From an uncultured Planctomycetaceae bacterium (GTDB taxonomy: Bacteria; Planctomycetota; Planctomycetia; Pirellulales; Pirellulaceae), in the NCBI GenBank assembly GCA_937862885.1, contig CALMEE010000122.1, positions 1 through 64,000 on the forward strand: a stretch of 64,000 nt of DNA, read 5' to 3'. The notes below the pieces were generated by a model. That model made no database searches. It was not told the origin of the DNA and saw only the letters and a list, made by a program, of their open reading frames with translations. A program made the position numbers and the translations under genes. Within the stretch, counting starts at the first letter, position 1, and every line of letters begins with the position of its first letter. Of the stretch, positions 1-10,233 are shown piece by piece.

Positions 1-429
1 GTCGTCGTTATAAACAAAAATGGCTCGGCGATGTTGCGGAGAAGTTTGCATCAGCCATTGGACTTTCGCTTCACCCGCGCGATTGAGCTGATTCGTTTCG
101 GAATCGAAATGGACTGACGTCAATGTGCAAATCTGTTCCCAGCCAGCATCGATTCCAGTTTGAAAGAACTGATACATCAATGCACGGTCACGGCATTTGA
201 AGGGTTGAGGCCAAGCGACGTTTCGCGCGACATCGAGGTTGTAAGCCGCCTTGAATTGCTCCCAGCGCTCGCGATGCACGCCCATGCCGCCGTCCCCCAG
301 TTCATTTTGGCTTGCACAGCCTGCATTGCCAGATGGCCAATGGGTGTGGCATTGCCCTGCGACATGGGAGGCAAACAGAGCCGATAACATGACGACGCCA
401 AAAATCCTTGCATATTTGAATACCAACAT
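1..429 (-). CDS. Secreted protein of unknown function, 3' end beyond the window
   Basis: An open frame runs from ATG at 429 to the left edge without a stop (143 codons visible). The first 26 residues form a signal peptide: Lys/Arg near the start, a hydrophobic core (IFGVVMLSALFA), and a likely cleavage after HVAG. The mature part begins with a Cys/His-rich stretch (CHTHWPSGNAGC) and later contains FDSETNQLNRAGEAKVQWL, which is faintly like the start of OmpA-type peptidoglycan-binding domains; this is only a resemblance. It follows tadC by 136 bp on the same strand, so a role in Tad pilus assembly or anchoring is plausible. I do not recognise the family with certainty. The start was chosen because it gives a clean signal peptide. 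Confidence 0.7.
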   Translation of the reverse strand, partial: MLVFKYARIFGVVMLSALFASHVAGQCHTHWPSGNAGCASQNELGDGGMGVHRERWEQFKAAYNLDVARNVAWPQPFKCRDRALMYQFFQTGIDAGWEQICTLTSVHFDSETNQLNRAGEAKVQWLMQTSPQHRRAIFVYNDD

Positions 430-565
430 TGGCCGACTCCGAATTCCATTTCAGACTAGAATAACTATCCTGCGATCTGCACGTTTCGCAATGAAGTTAT
501 CGGATGCCAGTATTTGCCGGGCGCGAAATACTCATACTTACCCGATCAATTCGATTGTCGAAAGA

Positions 566-1513
566 CTACCGATTTTGCATAGCTGGGAGCATTTCGCGGA
601 CAACAGTGATTGCAGCGGGCCCAACGAGAACAACGAATATACCGGGAAAGATGAAAAGAACTAACGGGAAAATCAATTTTACGGCCGTCTTAGCTGCCTT
701 TTCTTCCGCGATTTGACGTCGAGTGGTACGCATCGAATCGCTCATAACTCGCAACGCCTTGGCCACACTCGATCCGAATTTGTCCGTTTGGATGATCACA
801 GATGCTAGCGTCTTTAAGTCATCGACTCCGTTTCTCGCCCCCAAAGAATTGAACACGTCTTCGCGTGTTTTCCCCATTTGAACTTCCATGTTGGACTGGT
901 TGAATTCGTAGGCAAGTACTTTGTTGATGTCATCCAGCTCTTCAGCGACTTTCCGCATGGCTTGATCCAAGCCTAAGCCTGCCTCCACACAGACAACCAG
1001 CAGGTCGAGTGCGTCTGGGAGCCCAAGAAAGATCGCTTCTTTTCGCTTTTTCGCCAAGAGCGAGAGGATAATATCTGGTGCAAACAAGAAGAGACCACCC
1101 ACGACGAACAAGCGCATCAGACCACTCAAGTTCAACCCCGCCGTTAAGAACATCAGACCGCCGCCGAGGATCAGGCCAATCACAAGGCAGATGGCTTTTA
1201 TTCCCAAGTACATGGTCACTGCATCATCGCGTCGAAAACCAGCAAAGTCTAATTTTTCTTTGAGTTTGCTCGTCTCTTTTTCGGACTTGGGCAGCAACGG
1301 CTTAGCCAGAGCTGGGCTCGCTTCTTCGAGTTTTCGTGTGAGAAAATCTGTGGCTCCTTCGGACTTGGATTGTCGTCCGGACTTGCTTTGCAATCGATTC
1401 AATCGTTCAACTGCCTTGGAGTTTCGGTTGAAGACGAAATCAAGTACGAACCACGCTGCAGCGCCCAGTGCGATGAATACTGCGAATGGAATCATGAGCG
1501 ATAAGTCAATCAT
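566..1513 (-). CDS. tadC: Tad pilus inner-membrane protein TadC (GspF family)
   Basis: This 315-residue protein is a type II secretion F-domain protein and the second of two inner-membrane platform proteins of a Tad (tight adherence) pilus. Visible are an N-terminal membrane helix (residues 5-28), a charged cytoplasmic linker, two adjacent hydrophobic segments near residues 105-150, the F-domain signature with LGLPDALDLLVVCVEAG followed by LDQAMRKVAEEL, and a C-terminal helix with FPLVLFIFPGIFVVLVGPA. Length and arrangement fit TadC. It lies 125 bp downstream of tadB on the same strand, third in the tadA-tadB-tadC order that is usual for this system. It should act with TadB and the TadA ATPase to polymerise Flp pilin, whose gene is not in this window. 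Confidence 0.93.
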   Translation of the reverse strand: MIDLSLMIPFAVFIALGAAAWFVLDFVFNRNSKAVERLNRLQSKSGRQSKSEGATDFLTRKLEEASPALAKPLLPKSEKETSKLKEKLDFAGFRRDDAVTMYLGIKAICLVIGLILGGGLMFLTAGLNLSGLMRLFVVGGLFLFAPDIILSLLAKKRKEAIFLGLPDALDLLVVCVEAGLGLDQAMRKVAEELDDINKVLAYEFNQSNMEVQMGKTREDVFNSLGARNGVDDLKTLASVIIQTDKFGSSVAKALRVMSDSMRTTRRQIAEEKAAKTAVKLIFPLVLFIFPGIFVVLVGPAAITVVREMLPAMQNR

Positions 1514-1638
1514 GGGTCAGCTTTCGATGATTAGGTTGTCAGCACAACTCGGATACGGGATATCTGAATTTGCTGTTGTAAGTTGATTGGTTTGCTTTTG
1601 GACTTGTTGTTGTGCGAATTTCGAATCAGGCAAATCAG

Positions 1639-2601
1639 CTACACTTTGATCGTGATGATCTTTTTGATCACGAACGCGCCGAGAATTTGCATCACGATTC
1701 CACCGGCCAACATCATTTGGCCTAGCGAGTCATTAAACAACAACATGACATAATCATAATTCAGTCGCATCATCACGATGAATAACATCGGAGGCAAAGC
1801 TAATAGCACAATTCCCGATAGACGGCCTTCGCCAGTTAGCGCTTGAATCTGTCCCCAAATTTTGAATCGTTCACGAATTAGCGAGCTGATCTTGTCGAGG
1901 ATTTCAGCCAAATCGCCACCGGTTTGCCGTTGCAGGATAACCGCCGTGGCAAAGAATTGCAGATCGAGGTTGGGAATTCTCTCCACCATCTTCCGAATAC
2001 TTTCCTCCAGGGGTATCCCCAGCTTTTGTTCTTCGAAACAACGCATAAATTCAGGTCCGAGCGGTTCGCTCATCTGTTGACCAACCAATTGGATACCGGC
2101 CGGCAAGCTGTAGCCTGAGCGTAACGCGCGGGACATCATATCCATGGCCTCGGCTAATTGTTCAGAGAATCTGCGCAGGCGTTTCTTCTTTTTGAAAATT
2201 GCAACGAAGAAGGGTAGCGCTACTCCAGACAAAAATACAAACGGAGCAAACAGAAAATACGGAGCAAAGTACAGGAACACAATCGTCAAACCTGCGCCCA
2301 AGCCTAACGCCGCCCCGACGAATTGACCAACGGGCATCTTGATACCGGCTAAGTTCAACAGACCTTGGATGTCGAAAATTTTGGCGAGAAACGCTTCGAG
2401 TTGGCTGGTGCTGTCTTCCAGTGTGCCGACCAGCAACGAACGTTTTTCCTGAGCATTTCCGCGCCCGCGGTTCTTTGTTAGACTAGCTAATCGATCTTCC
2501 ATTTGATTCCGACCATGCAAGACTCTGGCGAGAATTGCAACGCCCCCCACGAGGCAGGAAATACAAATGAATACGGAAACGAGTACGAAAATCTGAAACA
2601 T
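1639..2601 (-). CDS. tadB: Tad pilus inner-membrane protein TadB (GspF family)
   Basis: This 320-residue GspF-family platform protein of the Tad pilus has an N-terminal membrane helix (FQIFVLVSVFICISCLVGG), two more hydrophobic segments around residues 90-135, the F-domain core with SEQLAEAMDMMSRALRSGYSL and MSEPLGPEFMRCFEEQKLG, the conserved RQTGGDLAEILDKIS, and C-terminal helices from about residue 265. The order tadA-tadB-tadC on one strand identifies it as TadB. It starts 119 bp after the tadA stop. In characterised systems TadB and TadC form the membrane platform on which the TadA ATPase drives pilin extrusion. Confidence 0.93.
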   Translation of the reverse strand: MFQIFVLVSVFICISCLVGGVAILARVLHGRNQMEDRLASLTKNRGRGNAQEKRSLLVGTLEDSTSQLEAFLAKIFDIQGLLNLAGIKMPVGQFVGAALGLGAGLTIVFLYFAPYFLFAPFVFLSGVALPFFVAIFKKKKRLRRFSEQLAEAMDMMSRALRSGYSLPAGIQLVGQQMSEPLGPEFMRCFEEQKLGIPLEESIRKMVERIPNLDLQFFATAVILQRQTGGDLAEILDKISSLIRERFKIWGQIQALTGEGRLSGIVLLALPPMLFIVMMRLNYDYVMLLFNDSLGQMMLAGGIVMQILGAFVIKKIITIKV

Positions 2602-2720
2602 GATTTACTCAATGGAAAATGTTGAAACGACTGGTGCAAATCTTTAGTGAGCAGGCTTCCTCGTTGGACATGGTCGACTCGCCCGAAAATTTGCGGCCAG
2701 CCCCACTGAAATGAACCGGA

Positions 2721-4040
2721 TTAATCAACGAGCATGACTCGTTCCGAGAAGATGCTCGCCGGCAATTTGACCCCTGCCGATTCGAGCCGATCGAGGCAGC
2801 GTGGTCGAACTCCTGTGCAGATGAATCGTCCCCGAGCGCGTCCATTTTCGTCGATCCCGTCCTGCACGTACTTATAAATGTCTTGCATTACAATCACGTC
2901 ATTTTCCATCCCGCAGATTTCCGTGATGTGTGTAACTTTTCTCGGCCCACCTTGCAAACGGTTGGCTTGTACCACGAGATTGATGGCGCTGGCGATTTGA
3001 GTTCGCATGGCCTTGATGGGCATTTCAAAACCGGCCATCATGATCATCGTTTCCAATCGACCTAATGCGTCACGCGGAGTGTTGGCATGCAATGTCGTCA
3101 TCGACCCTTCATGGCCAGTATTCATGGCTTGCAACATATCCAAAGCTTCGGCACCTCGGCACTCACCAATGATGATTCGTTCAGGACGCATACGCAAACA
3201 GTTCTTGACGAGGTCCGTAGCCGTTACTTGACCTTTGCCTTCGATGTTAGGTGGTCGTGTTTCTAAGCGCACTACGTGATCTTGCTGCAGTTGCAATTCT
3301 GCGGCGTCCTCGATCGTCACGATACGGTCATGGTTACCAATAAAACTTGAAAGTGTATTTAACAGTGTCGTTTTACCGGAACCCGTACCTCCGGAAATGA
3401 TAATGTTCAATCTGGCCTTCATGGCGCCTTCGAGCAGCATCACCATTTCGGGTGTGAAGGCTTTATAGTTCAACAGGTCTTCGAGTTTCAGCGGGTTCGA
3501 ACCGAAACGACGAATCGACATCGCCGCACCATCTAATGCCAATGGGGGAATGATGGCGTTCACACGAGAGCCGTCTTCAAGCCGCGCGTCGACCATCGGG
3601 CAGGTTTCGTCGACGCGTCGACCGACTTTGGAAACGATGCGATCAATAATTTGCAGCAGGTGGGCGTTATCGCGAAATTCCACCGCCGTCTTTTCCATCT
3701 TGCCTTTCCGCTCAACATAAATGTTTTTCGGACCGTTAATTAATATGTCACTGATGGTGGAATCCTTCAGCAACAACTCTAATGGTCCGAGGCCAAACGT
3801 TTCGTCCAAGACTTCGTCGACCAGCCGGTCACGCTCAGATCGGTTGAGGAGGGTATTTTCCGAGTCACATAGATGCTCGACGACCGTGCGAATCTCTCGG
3901 CGAAGTCTCTCGCCTTCCATTTCGCCAACTCGGTTCAGGTCAAGTTTGCTGATCAAGCGATGATGAATCCGTTGCTTCATCTCATCAAAGGCTTGCTGGC
4001 TGCTCTTGCCTTTGGACAAGTTATCTATCACTGGTGCCAT
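2721..4040 (-). CDS. tadA: Tad pilus assembly ATPase TadA/CpaF
   Basis: This 439-residue type II/IV secretion ATPase has its Walker A motif GGTGSGKTT at residues 217-225, an Asp box (IVTIEDAAELQL), a Walker B-type segment (RIIIGECRGAEALDML) and the His box (GHEGSMTTLHANT). The N-terminal domain with FGLGPLELLLKDSTISDIL and VDARLEDGSRVNAIIPP is typical of CpaF/TadA. It hydrolyses ATP to power Flp pilus assembly at the inner membrane. It is the first gene of the minus-strand run tadA-tadB-tadC. No TadZ/CpaE, CpaB or secretin gene lies upstream, where the next gene is on the opposite strand, so the rest of the Tad machinery must be elsewhere or beyond the left edge. Confidence 0.95.
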   Translation of the reverse strand: MAPVIDNLSKGKSSQQAFDEMKQRIHHRLISKLDLNRVGEMEGERLRREIRTVVEHLCDSENTLLNRSERDRLVDEVLDETFGLGPLELLLKDSTISDILINGPKNIYVERKGKMEKTAVEFRDNAHLLQIIDRIVSKVGRRVDETCPMVDARLEDGSRVNAIIPPLALDGAAMSIRRFGSNPLKLEDLLNYKAFTPEMVMLLEGAMKARLNIIISGGTGSGKTTLLNTLSSFIGNHDRIVTIEDAAELQLQQDHVVRLETRPPNIEGKGQVTATDLVKNCLRMRPERIIIGECRGAEALDMLQAMNTGHEGSMTTLHANTPRDALGRLETMIMMAGFEMPIKAMRTQIASAINLVVQANRLQGGPRKVTHITEICGMENDVIVMQDIYKYVQDGIDENGRARGRFICTGVRPRCLDRLESAGVKLPASIFSERVMLVD

Positions 4041-4648
4041 GATGCTCTACTTTCAGACGTTCCTGTTATGCTCAGAGAAAATGAAACGGAACCTAATTGC
4101 CGTATGAACCGTATCCAGCCCAAACCTATGAATAAATTGCGTCGACACTCAAGCGACATACGGCATGCTTGCTTGGAGTCGCAATGCCCAAAAAATGCTG
4201 GGACCATCTGCAAAAAGATAGCTTACAGAAAGTAATCAAGGTAAAATTACCTCAAATTTGCTGTCCTTCAGATTCGACATAAGTCAGTTGACCGCAACTA
4301 ATGGCACCGTCGTTTCAACCAGTACATGTCGACCTTCAGCAACCAAGGTGCTTTTCAAATTGGCGTCAAGGCCGCAGCTGATGGCGTTTCCCTAAACTAA
4401 ACCGGACAAATTACGATATTTTCCGCTTGCCGAGCTGATCATGGCCAACCAAAATAGGGATGAGGTTTCGGTGCGCCGAGGGCGGTTTGCCGCTGGTTGA
4501 ACCACGATCTGCGAATGTCGATCGGTCGAGAAAAGCCAACCGAACTCTGTAAAACGCCATATCCATTGGCATGGTACCGCTCATACGCTGAGCGCATGTA
4601 TAATCAGTGCATCTTAAAGACGCGGGTCCAGCAATAACATCGGATTTC
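4041..4648. other. Divergent intergenic region without a recognised gene
   Basis: This 608-bp stretch lies between the divergently transcribed tadA and the zinc-ribbon gene. I see no protein with family features in either strand, no RNA gene and no strong inverted repeat. It presumably holds the promoters of both genes, but no convincing -35/-10 pair can be named by eye. Confidence 0.5.
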
Positions 4649-5542
4649 ATGATGAATAAGCGGTCAATTTCCTGCCCGAAGTGCGGCGCAAAATACCAAG
4701 TGGACTTGGCGATGGACGGCAAAAAGCTCAAATGCCCGTCGTGTCAACATGTCTTCGCGCTGAATTTCGGAAAAACGCAGCAGGCTGCAACAAGTGACAA
4801 AAGGAAACCGGTTGCCACGACGACACAGGCAACGTCAACGACTCGCGCGGCGGTTTCGAGTACAACAGCCGCTTCGCGGGAAAAGTATAAGAAGTATGGA
4901 TTGGATGGTCCGCTAGAAAAGGAAGCCGATTTATTTGCCGAATCTGGGCAACCCACAAAGGTCGTCTTGGACAATTTCGCGGCTGACCCTGGCTTCGCGA
5001 ACATCGATCCTTCTCGATTTGTCTTTCAAGCTGACGATCCCCGCAAAGACAATCCTCTGTTTGCCAACCCTGCATTTAGCCACGCGGAACAATTGGCTGA
5101 TAAGGTGCGAAGTGGCGAGGTTGGTCCAGCTGAAGCAGATCCAAATGCGCCAAAATTGGTCGAAGGCATCGGGGTACAAGCGGGGTCAATTACGGCCGTG
5201 CTGTCCTTAGTCGTAGGCATCTTTGCTATCATGCAAGTCTTCGATATGTTCACGATCCAATTAATCTTCGCTGGCGTAATGACGCTCGCAAATATAGGAG
5301 GACTCGTTGTTTTTGTCCAATTGATCAAGCGGATTTTTGCTGTAGGCGAGACGTGGGAAGGGTTGCTTTCCGTGTTCGTACCCGGCTTTATCATCTATAC
5401 TGGGATCAAGTATTGGAAGCATGTAAAGTATGAGTTCCTGCAACAAATCATTTTTGGAGTATTGGCGACTCTCGCCGTAATAATCTATTTGGTTTGTCTG
5501 GTGATCATGTTGATTCTTGATCCAGGCCTAGCGAACCGCTAG
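4649..5542 (+). CDS. Zinc-ribbon membrane protein, function unknown
   Basis: The 297-residue protein starts with a MJ0042-type zinc ribbon, two CxxC pairs (CPKCG and CPSCQ) separated by about 19 residues, then a long Ala/Thr/Ser-rich linker and a soluble region. Four hydrophobic segments follow in the C-terminal 120 residues (for example AVLSLVVGIFAIM, AGVMTLANIGGLVVFVQL, LLSVFVPGFIIYTG and ATLAVIIYLVCLVIMLIL). Many planctomycete membrane proteins have this N-terminal zinc finger plus C-terminal helices, but no function is established. The start ATG at 4649 lies directly before a second ATG and just ahead of the zinc ribbon; an in-frame upstream start at 4607 would add 14 unlikely residues. 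The gene stands alone. Confidence 0.8.
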   Translation: MMNKRSISCPKCGAKYQVDLAMDGKKLKCPSCQHVFALNFGKTQQAATSDKRKPVATTTQATSTTRAAVSSTTAASREKYKKYGLDGPLEKEADLFAESGQPTKVVLDNFAADPGFANIDPSRFVFQADDPRKDNPLFANPAFSHAEQLADKVRSGEVGPAEADPNAPKLVEGIGVQAGSITAVLSLVVGIFAIMQVFDMFTIQLIFAGVMTLANIGGLVVFVQLIKRIFAVGETWEGLLSVFVPGFIIYTGIKYWKHVKYEFLQQIIFGVLATLAVIIYLVCLVIMLILDPGLANR

Positions 5543-6016
5543 TGCCATTCTGATGGCAGCGCGCGTTGTTTTTGGGAGCTGGGCACACTTTGTCTAGTTG
5601 GTAAGGTCTCCGCCAACTGCTATCAAACTGGGGCTCGGATCGTCTCATCGCCAAAATCGATTACCCCAGAAACTTTGGAAAGACTAATAAAATCGAAAAA
5701 ATCCTACTATCAGGCCGCTTGATTGCCGAAACTATTATCAGGTTAAAGCAGCGTTTGTGTGTCCAGGGGGGTTTCTGGGCAACCAAAGCTTTAGGTTGTA
5801 AGGATACTTGCGCTGGGATGCTGCTTTTTTTACGATGCTCAGGACCAAGGCGCGCCGGTTGGATCAAACGATCGACCCAACATTCGAGTTTTGGTTCGTA
5901 GTCGCAAACCACCAAGGCAGATTATCGCAGCGGTTCGCTCGCTTTCGACCCAGTGTAAAACGAGAGGGGTTCGGTCCGCAGGAAGTGGTTCAACGAACAA
6001 ATTCAGGAGGGAAACC
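5543..6016. other. Intergenic region upstream of the BON-domain gene
   Basis: In this 474-bp stretch I see no coding region with family features. The last bases hold a good ribosome-binding site (AGGAGG at about 6006) for the BON-domain gene. Confidence 0.5.
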
Positions 6017-6724
6017 ATGCGACGTTTAATTTTAGGTTTGGCGATCGCGCTGGTGGCTGGCTTGGTCCCCGTCAGCGTTAACGGTGATGACAACGCCATT
6101 CGCCAGTACATCACTAACACGCTCAAAATGGAGCAACAACGCGGAACATTGAGTGGATTCCACCTCAATCTCCGCGTTGATCACGGCACCGTTTGGTACG
6201 AAGGATTCGTGTCCACGGATGCGCAAAAGGCAATGATATTGCGAACAGCTCAGCAAGCAAAAAGTCTGGGTGTCGTTCAAATCGTCGATGACATTGAGGT
6301 CCGCGGCGGTTCGGTAATGAGCGACTATAGTATGCGGCAAACAACCTTTGTTCAGGATAGCCACCCCAGCGCTGCGATCCAAGAATACAGCCCAGCACCA
6401 TCGAACTATTCGCAAGTGCCCGTTCACATGAACGCCGCTCCAATGCAATCTTACGGTGTTCCAATGCAAGGGCAGCCGATGCCAATCAGCTACACGACCG
6501 GAGCAGGTATCGTGGCTGACAATCCATCTCTGCCAGGTTATGCTTGGCCAGGATATGCGGCTCATCCAAATTATGCTGCAGTAACTTATCCGCAACAGTA
6601 CTCGCCATCCGCGTGGCCGTACATTGGACCATTCTATCCTTACCCACAAGTTCCTTTAGGATGGCGTAAAGTCACCCTTCAATGGGACGATGGTTGGTGG
6701 TACTTGGATTTCCACAACAAATAA
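6017..6724 (+). CDS. Secreted BON-domain protein with Pro/Tyr-rich tail
   Basis: The start ATG at 6017 is preceded by AGGAGG five bases upstream. The 235-residue protein opens with a signal peptide (MRRLILGLAIALVAG, cleavage near VNG). Residues 25-95 form a BON domain (IRQYITNTLK, VWYEGFVSTDAQKAMIL, VVQIVDDIEV), a phospholipid-binding fold found in OsmY-like periplasmic proteins. The rest is Pro/Tyr/Met-rich low-complexity sequence ending in a Trp-rich motif (WRKVTLQWDDGWWYLDF). It probably works in the periplasm or at the outer envelope; the exact role is unknown. A strong terminator follows, so it is a single-gene transcript at its 3' end. Confidence 0.85.
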   Translation: MRRLILGLAIALVAGLVPVSVNGDDNAIRQYITNTLKMEQQRGTLSGFHLNLRVDHGTVWYEGFVSTDAQKAMILRTAQQAKSLGVVQIVDDIEVRGGSVMSDYSMRQTTFVQDSHPSAAIQEYSPAPSNYSQVPVHMNAAPMQSYGVPMQGQPMPISYTTGAGIVADNPSLPGYAWPGYAAHPNYAAVTYPQQYSPSAWPYIGPFYPYPQVPLGWRKVTLQWDDGWWYLDFHNK

Positions 6725-6755
6725 GTTCAGCAAAAACATTGAGTTGATGCACATT

Positions 6756-6781
6756 AGAGCCCCTGAATTTTCAGGGGCTCT
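6756..6781 (+). terminator. Rho-independent terminator after the BON-domain gene
   Basis: An 11-bp perfect inverted repeat (AGAGCCCCTGA and its complement) with a 4-base loop begins 31 bases after the stop codon and is followed by TTGTCGTTT. The stem is G+C-rich. Confidence 0.85.
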
Positions 6782-6911
6782 TGTCGTTTCCCAGCGCGAT
6801 CTTTTTCGGAGAACTCTGCCCAACTTAAAACCAGTGGTTTCTCCTCGCGATTCGAGTGCAATTTTTGTCAAGGTATTTAGGGACATGACAAACGTGCCCG
6901 ATTGTCATTTC

Positions 6912-8654
6912 CTAGGCTCGAACCGAAAGTAGTTCTAAAAACTCCGAGAGTGGCCGTGTATTGGCCACATCGTCACGAGTCACGCCGCCGCGCCGCGCTT
7001 GGAGCACGCCATAGCGCATATCTTGCAGGCTCCCCGGATGGTGTGCGTCGGTGTTGATGACAATTTTAATACCCAGCGATATCGCCTGCGCACAATGCAA
7101 ATCATGCAAATCCAGCCGTTTGGGTGCGGCATTGAGTTCCAGAAACTTACCATGCTCTACCGCCGCCTGAAACACAGCCAGCATATCAACCTCATAAGCT
7201 TTCCGCCGATTGATCAGGCGTCCGGTGGGATGCGATATACAGTGCACAAACGGACTGCGGATCGCGTTGAGAATTCGTTCCGTAATCTGCTCGCGACTCT
7301 GCTGTTGGCCGTAATGGATACTGGCAGTCACCCAGTCCGCCGCCGACAGAACTTGGTCACTGAGATCTAATGAGCCATCCTCCAAAATATCACATTCTAC
7401 TCCCTTCAAGATGCGAAACTCACCCGCAAAGCTCGGATTGAGTTCGTCGATTGTGCGCCATTGTTTCATCAAGCGTTCACCGTTCAATCCATTGGCCATC
7501 GTGACACGCTTTGAGTGATCCGTAATCGCGATGTATTGCAGTCCGCGGGCTCGAGCGGCGTCTGCCATCTCCTGGATTGTTGCAGAGCCATCGCTGGCAT
7601 CGGTATGCATGTGCAGGTCGCCTTGAATGTCGGTCAATTCGATGAGCTGCGGCAACCCTTCTGGCCTCACAGCCCATTCAAATTCTTGACGCGCTTCTCG
7701 CAACTCAGGAGGAATCCACGGCAGTCCGACAAGTCGGTAAACGTCCGCTTCATCGCTGCCCGCAATCAACTCTTCCTGTTCATTTTCAAGCTTAAAAACT
7801 CCCCATTCATTGACTTTCAATTTGCGTTGTTTCGCCATCGAGCGAACGATGACGTTATGCTCCTTGCTGCCTGTAAAATATTGCAGCGCCGCGCCGAACG
7901 ATGACGCAGGTACAACCCGCAGGTCGACTTGAAATTCACGTTCGAGGTAAATCGACATCTTGGTCTCCCCGCGCGCGATGCCACCGGAAATACCTGGGAA
8001 TTTTGCGAAATGATCCATCACGGCAGCCGATTCTTCGGACATGACAAGCACGTCCAAGTCACCGATCGTATCCTTTCCCCTGCGATAACTTCCAGCGAAC
8101 TCCAATCGTTCAACTGCCGGACAATTCTCGAAATGCTGTCTCAATTGTTGCGCAATCTGATCAGCATTAGCCCAGGTCGTCCGCAAATTGGCCGCTTCCG
8201 CTATGGCAATCCCCTCAAGAATTGCCTGCTCCGTCTTGCTGCCAAAACCCGGAAGTTGCGCGATCTTTCCTCCTTCGCAGGCGGTCTTCAAATCCTGAAG
8301 ATTACTAATCCCCAGTTGCTTGAATATCACTGAGACCTTTTGTGGTCCCAACTTGGGAACAGCTAATAGATCTAAAAGACTCAGAGGCAATTGCTCCAAC
8401 AATTCGTCGAACTGGCGTATCGTGCCTGTTTTGACAAGTTGTTCGCACTTTTCCGCCACTGCTTTGCCGACTCCCGAAATTTCTGTCAGATCAAATCCTT
8501 TTTCGACTAAGGCTTCAATTGATTCGGGATGTTCTTTGATGGCTTTCGCCGCATTGCGATAAGCGCGCAATCGAAAAGGGTTTGTTCCTTGTACCTCCAG
8601 CAAATCAGCTAATTGCATCAACTTGTTAGCAATCTGATCGTTCGATATCACCAT
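6912..8654 (-). CDS. polX: DNA polymerase/3'-5' exonuclease PolX
   Basis: The 580-residue protein is a bacterial family X DNA polymerase, used in gap-filling base-excision repair. In order: N-terminal helix-hairpin-helix 8-kDa domain (residues 1-150, with [15 protein letters not shown] and [12 protein letters not shown]), nucleotidyltransferase palm with GDLDVLVMS carrying the metal-binding Asp pair and a third Asp in FQVDLRVVP, a thumb region, and a C-terminal PHP phosphoesterase from about residue 345 ([32 protein letters not shown]), which gives 3'-5' exonuclease activity in studied PolX enzymes. All PHP metal ligands seem present. It lies 110 bp downstream of apbE on the same strand. Confidence 0.96.
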   Translation of the reverse strand: MVISNDQIANKLMQLADLLEVQGTNPFRLRAYRNAAKAIKEHPESIEALVEKGFDLTEISGVGKAVAEKCEQLVKTGTIRQFDELLEQLPLSLLDLLAVPKLGPQKVSVIFKQLGISNLQDLKTACEGGKIAQLPGFGSKTEQAILEGIAIAEAANLRTTWANADQIAQQLRQHFENCPAVERLEFAGSYRRGKDTIGDLDVLVMSEESAAVMDHFAKFPGISGGIARGETKMSIYLEREFQVDLRVVPASSFGAALQYFTGSKEHNVIVRSMAKQRKLKVNEWGVFKLENEQEELIAGSDEADVYRLVGLPWIPPELREARQEFEWAVRPEGLPQLIELTDIQGDLHMHTDASDGSATIQEMADAARARGLQYIAITDHSKRVTMANGLNGERLMKQWRTIDELNPSFAGEFRILKGVECDILEDGSLDLSDQVLSAADWVTASIHYGQQQSREQITERILNAIRSPFVHCISHPTGRLINRRKAYEVDMLAVFQAAVEHGKFLELNAAPKRLDLHDLHCAQAISLGIKIVINTDAHHPGSLQDMRYGVLQARRGGVTRDDVANTRPLSEFLELLSVRA

Positions 8655-8764
8655 AGATCCAGTCCTTATTTCCCAAAGCGAACAACTTCTGAGTCACATC
8701 AACAGTGTTCACGCATGCGCTTCCTCGAAAACAATCCCTCTGACTCGTGAGAAGTCGGCGATGT

Positions 8765-9883
8765 TCATAACTCCAAGGCATCGGTATTGAATGTGACCAT
8801 CTCTGGCATCTTTTGCCCTCTGTCCAACCAGAATGTCACCGCGGCAATTTCTGGAAGCGCGTGGCAAAGTCGCTCAACCTCCGTACGCGACATAACGCAA
8901 AACGCCGTCGCCAAAGCATCGGCGACGGCCGCCGAATCAGCAATTACCGTCGCGGAAACGGCCCCCTCGCCAGACCATCCGGTCCGTGGGTCAAGGATGT
9001 GGCTTAAACGTTTCCCTTGGTGAAACAAGGCTTGGCGAGCTGAACCAGAGGTTCCCATGCAGCGTTCGACTAGCCGCACTTCCTTGAGCCGCGACTCAGC
9101 GATGAGCGGATCGGTTAAGCCAATCCTCCAGCCTGACTTCATCTGGCCAGCAACATCGTTGTTTTCCGTACGACGGTTCCCGTTTGCAGCAACGCTGCTT
9201 TGTCCACCGTGAATCAAAAAATCCGTTACTCCTGCTGCCAACAATAACTCTCGACACTCATCGATCGCAAACCCCTTTCCAATTCCGCCAAAATTCAGTT
9301 TCGCATTCGCTTTCCGCAAAGCAACGTAACCTTGCACAGCATCAACCTCAATAGACCGAAAGTCAACCGAGTTCAGCAACGATCCGAGTTGACTCGGCTC
9401 CGGAACCGCAGGTGCCCTTTGCTCGAAACCCCAAATTTCCGAGAGCTTGCCACTCGTAATGTCAAACGCTCCCTTGGTTAGTTCCGAAACCTCTTGCGCC
9501 ACTTGAAAACACTTGATAGCTCTGGGCGAAAATTGCACAGGCTGACCAGGCTGATTGCGATTGAGTTGCGATATCGGGCTATGCGGTCTGTAAATCGAAA
9601 TCTCGGCTTCGATTTGTTCGATTAGTTCGAAGGCACAAGCGACAACATCTGCCACGCGCGGGTATTGAGTTCCATTGAAGATAAACTCAAATTGGCAACC
9701 CATCGCCTTCTTCGAAAACTGCAGGACATGGGATGCCTGCTGTCTTGATTCAGATGAGCCAATCAACTGACTTGGCATCAAACTCTCGGCCGGAGGATTA
9801 AGGGTATCGCGAAGCGACTCAACCGCATCTTTGCCCTGCAGGAACCGGCGCCTAGTGGTTTTCTTGTTTGGATCTAAAGGCAT
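8765..9883 (-). CDS. apbE: FAD:protein FMN transferase (ApbE family)
   Basis: ApbE attaches FMN covalently to Thr of target flavoproteins using FAD. The roughly 370-residue protein has the family motifs MGCQFEF, EISIYRPHSPISQLN, GAFDITSGKL, LNFGGIGKGFAIDE, HILDPRTG and the C-terminal DSAAVADALATAFCVM. A Thr/Arg-rich N-terminus (TTRRRFLQGK) looks like a weak twin-arginine signal, and a periplasmic location would fit. ATG at 9883 was chosen; an in-frame TTG six bases upstream is possible, and no clear Shine-Dalgarno separates them. The likely substrate, an RnfG/NqrC-type or other flavin-bearing subunit, is not encoded nearby. Confidence 0.9.
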   Translation of the reverse strand: MPLDPNKKTTRRRFLQGKDAVESLRDTLNPPAESLMPSQLIGSSESRQQASHVLQFSKKAMGCQFEFIFNGTQYPRVADVVACAFELIEQIEAEISIYRPHSPISQLNRNQPGQPVQFSPRAIKCFQVAQEVSELTKGAFDITSGKLSEIWGFEQRAPAVPEPSQLGSLLNSVDFRSIEVDAVQGYVALRKANAKLNFGGIGKGFAIDECRELLLAAGVTDFLIHGGQSSVAANGNRRTENNDVAGQMKSGWRIGLTDPLIAESRLKEVRLVERCMGTSGSARQALFHQGKRLSHILDPRTGWSGEGAVSATVIADSAAVADALATAFCVMSRTEVERLCHALPEIAAVTFWLDRGQKMPEMVTFNTDALEL

Positions 9884-10233
9884 TTTCAAATTCTAACGTG
9901 ACCACAAAACATGTTCGCCAGCGTTCACCTTCAGGCAATTTCGGAAATCAAAACCAAACAGAGCACCCGCTTCGAATTTCTTCGCGCCTGGTCAAAATGT
10001 ATCGCTCGGTCATCGCCCGCTCAAAGTCTTCGTCTGCGGCTCCAACGTGTCGGAGATTCAACCGTGCACGCATTTTTCATCATTCTTTGCTAGTTGCATC
10101 CACCGCAACTGCACCTTAGATTCCTCGAAAATGCACTTGCGACTATAATTGTAGCAAGATTCACATCGCAATGTCGACGTTTGGCCGTATTTTGTTGCGG
10201 TGAACATTGACAGACAACTTTCTGGAGGACGTC
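9884..10233. other. Divergent intergenic region with a possible promoter
   Basis: This 350-bp stretch separates apbE and the secreted cytochrome gene. TATAAT at 10144-10149 is a perfect -10 hexamer for rightward transcription about 85 bases before the GTG start, but the matching -35 is poor. A ribosome-binding site GGAGG lies at 10224-10228. No gene is seen. Confidence 0.4.

Noticed and set aside
2609-2845. Small frame between tadA and tadB
   Set aside because: It overlaps the tadA 3' end in another frame and shows no signal, helix or motif.
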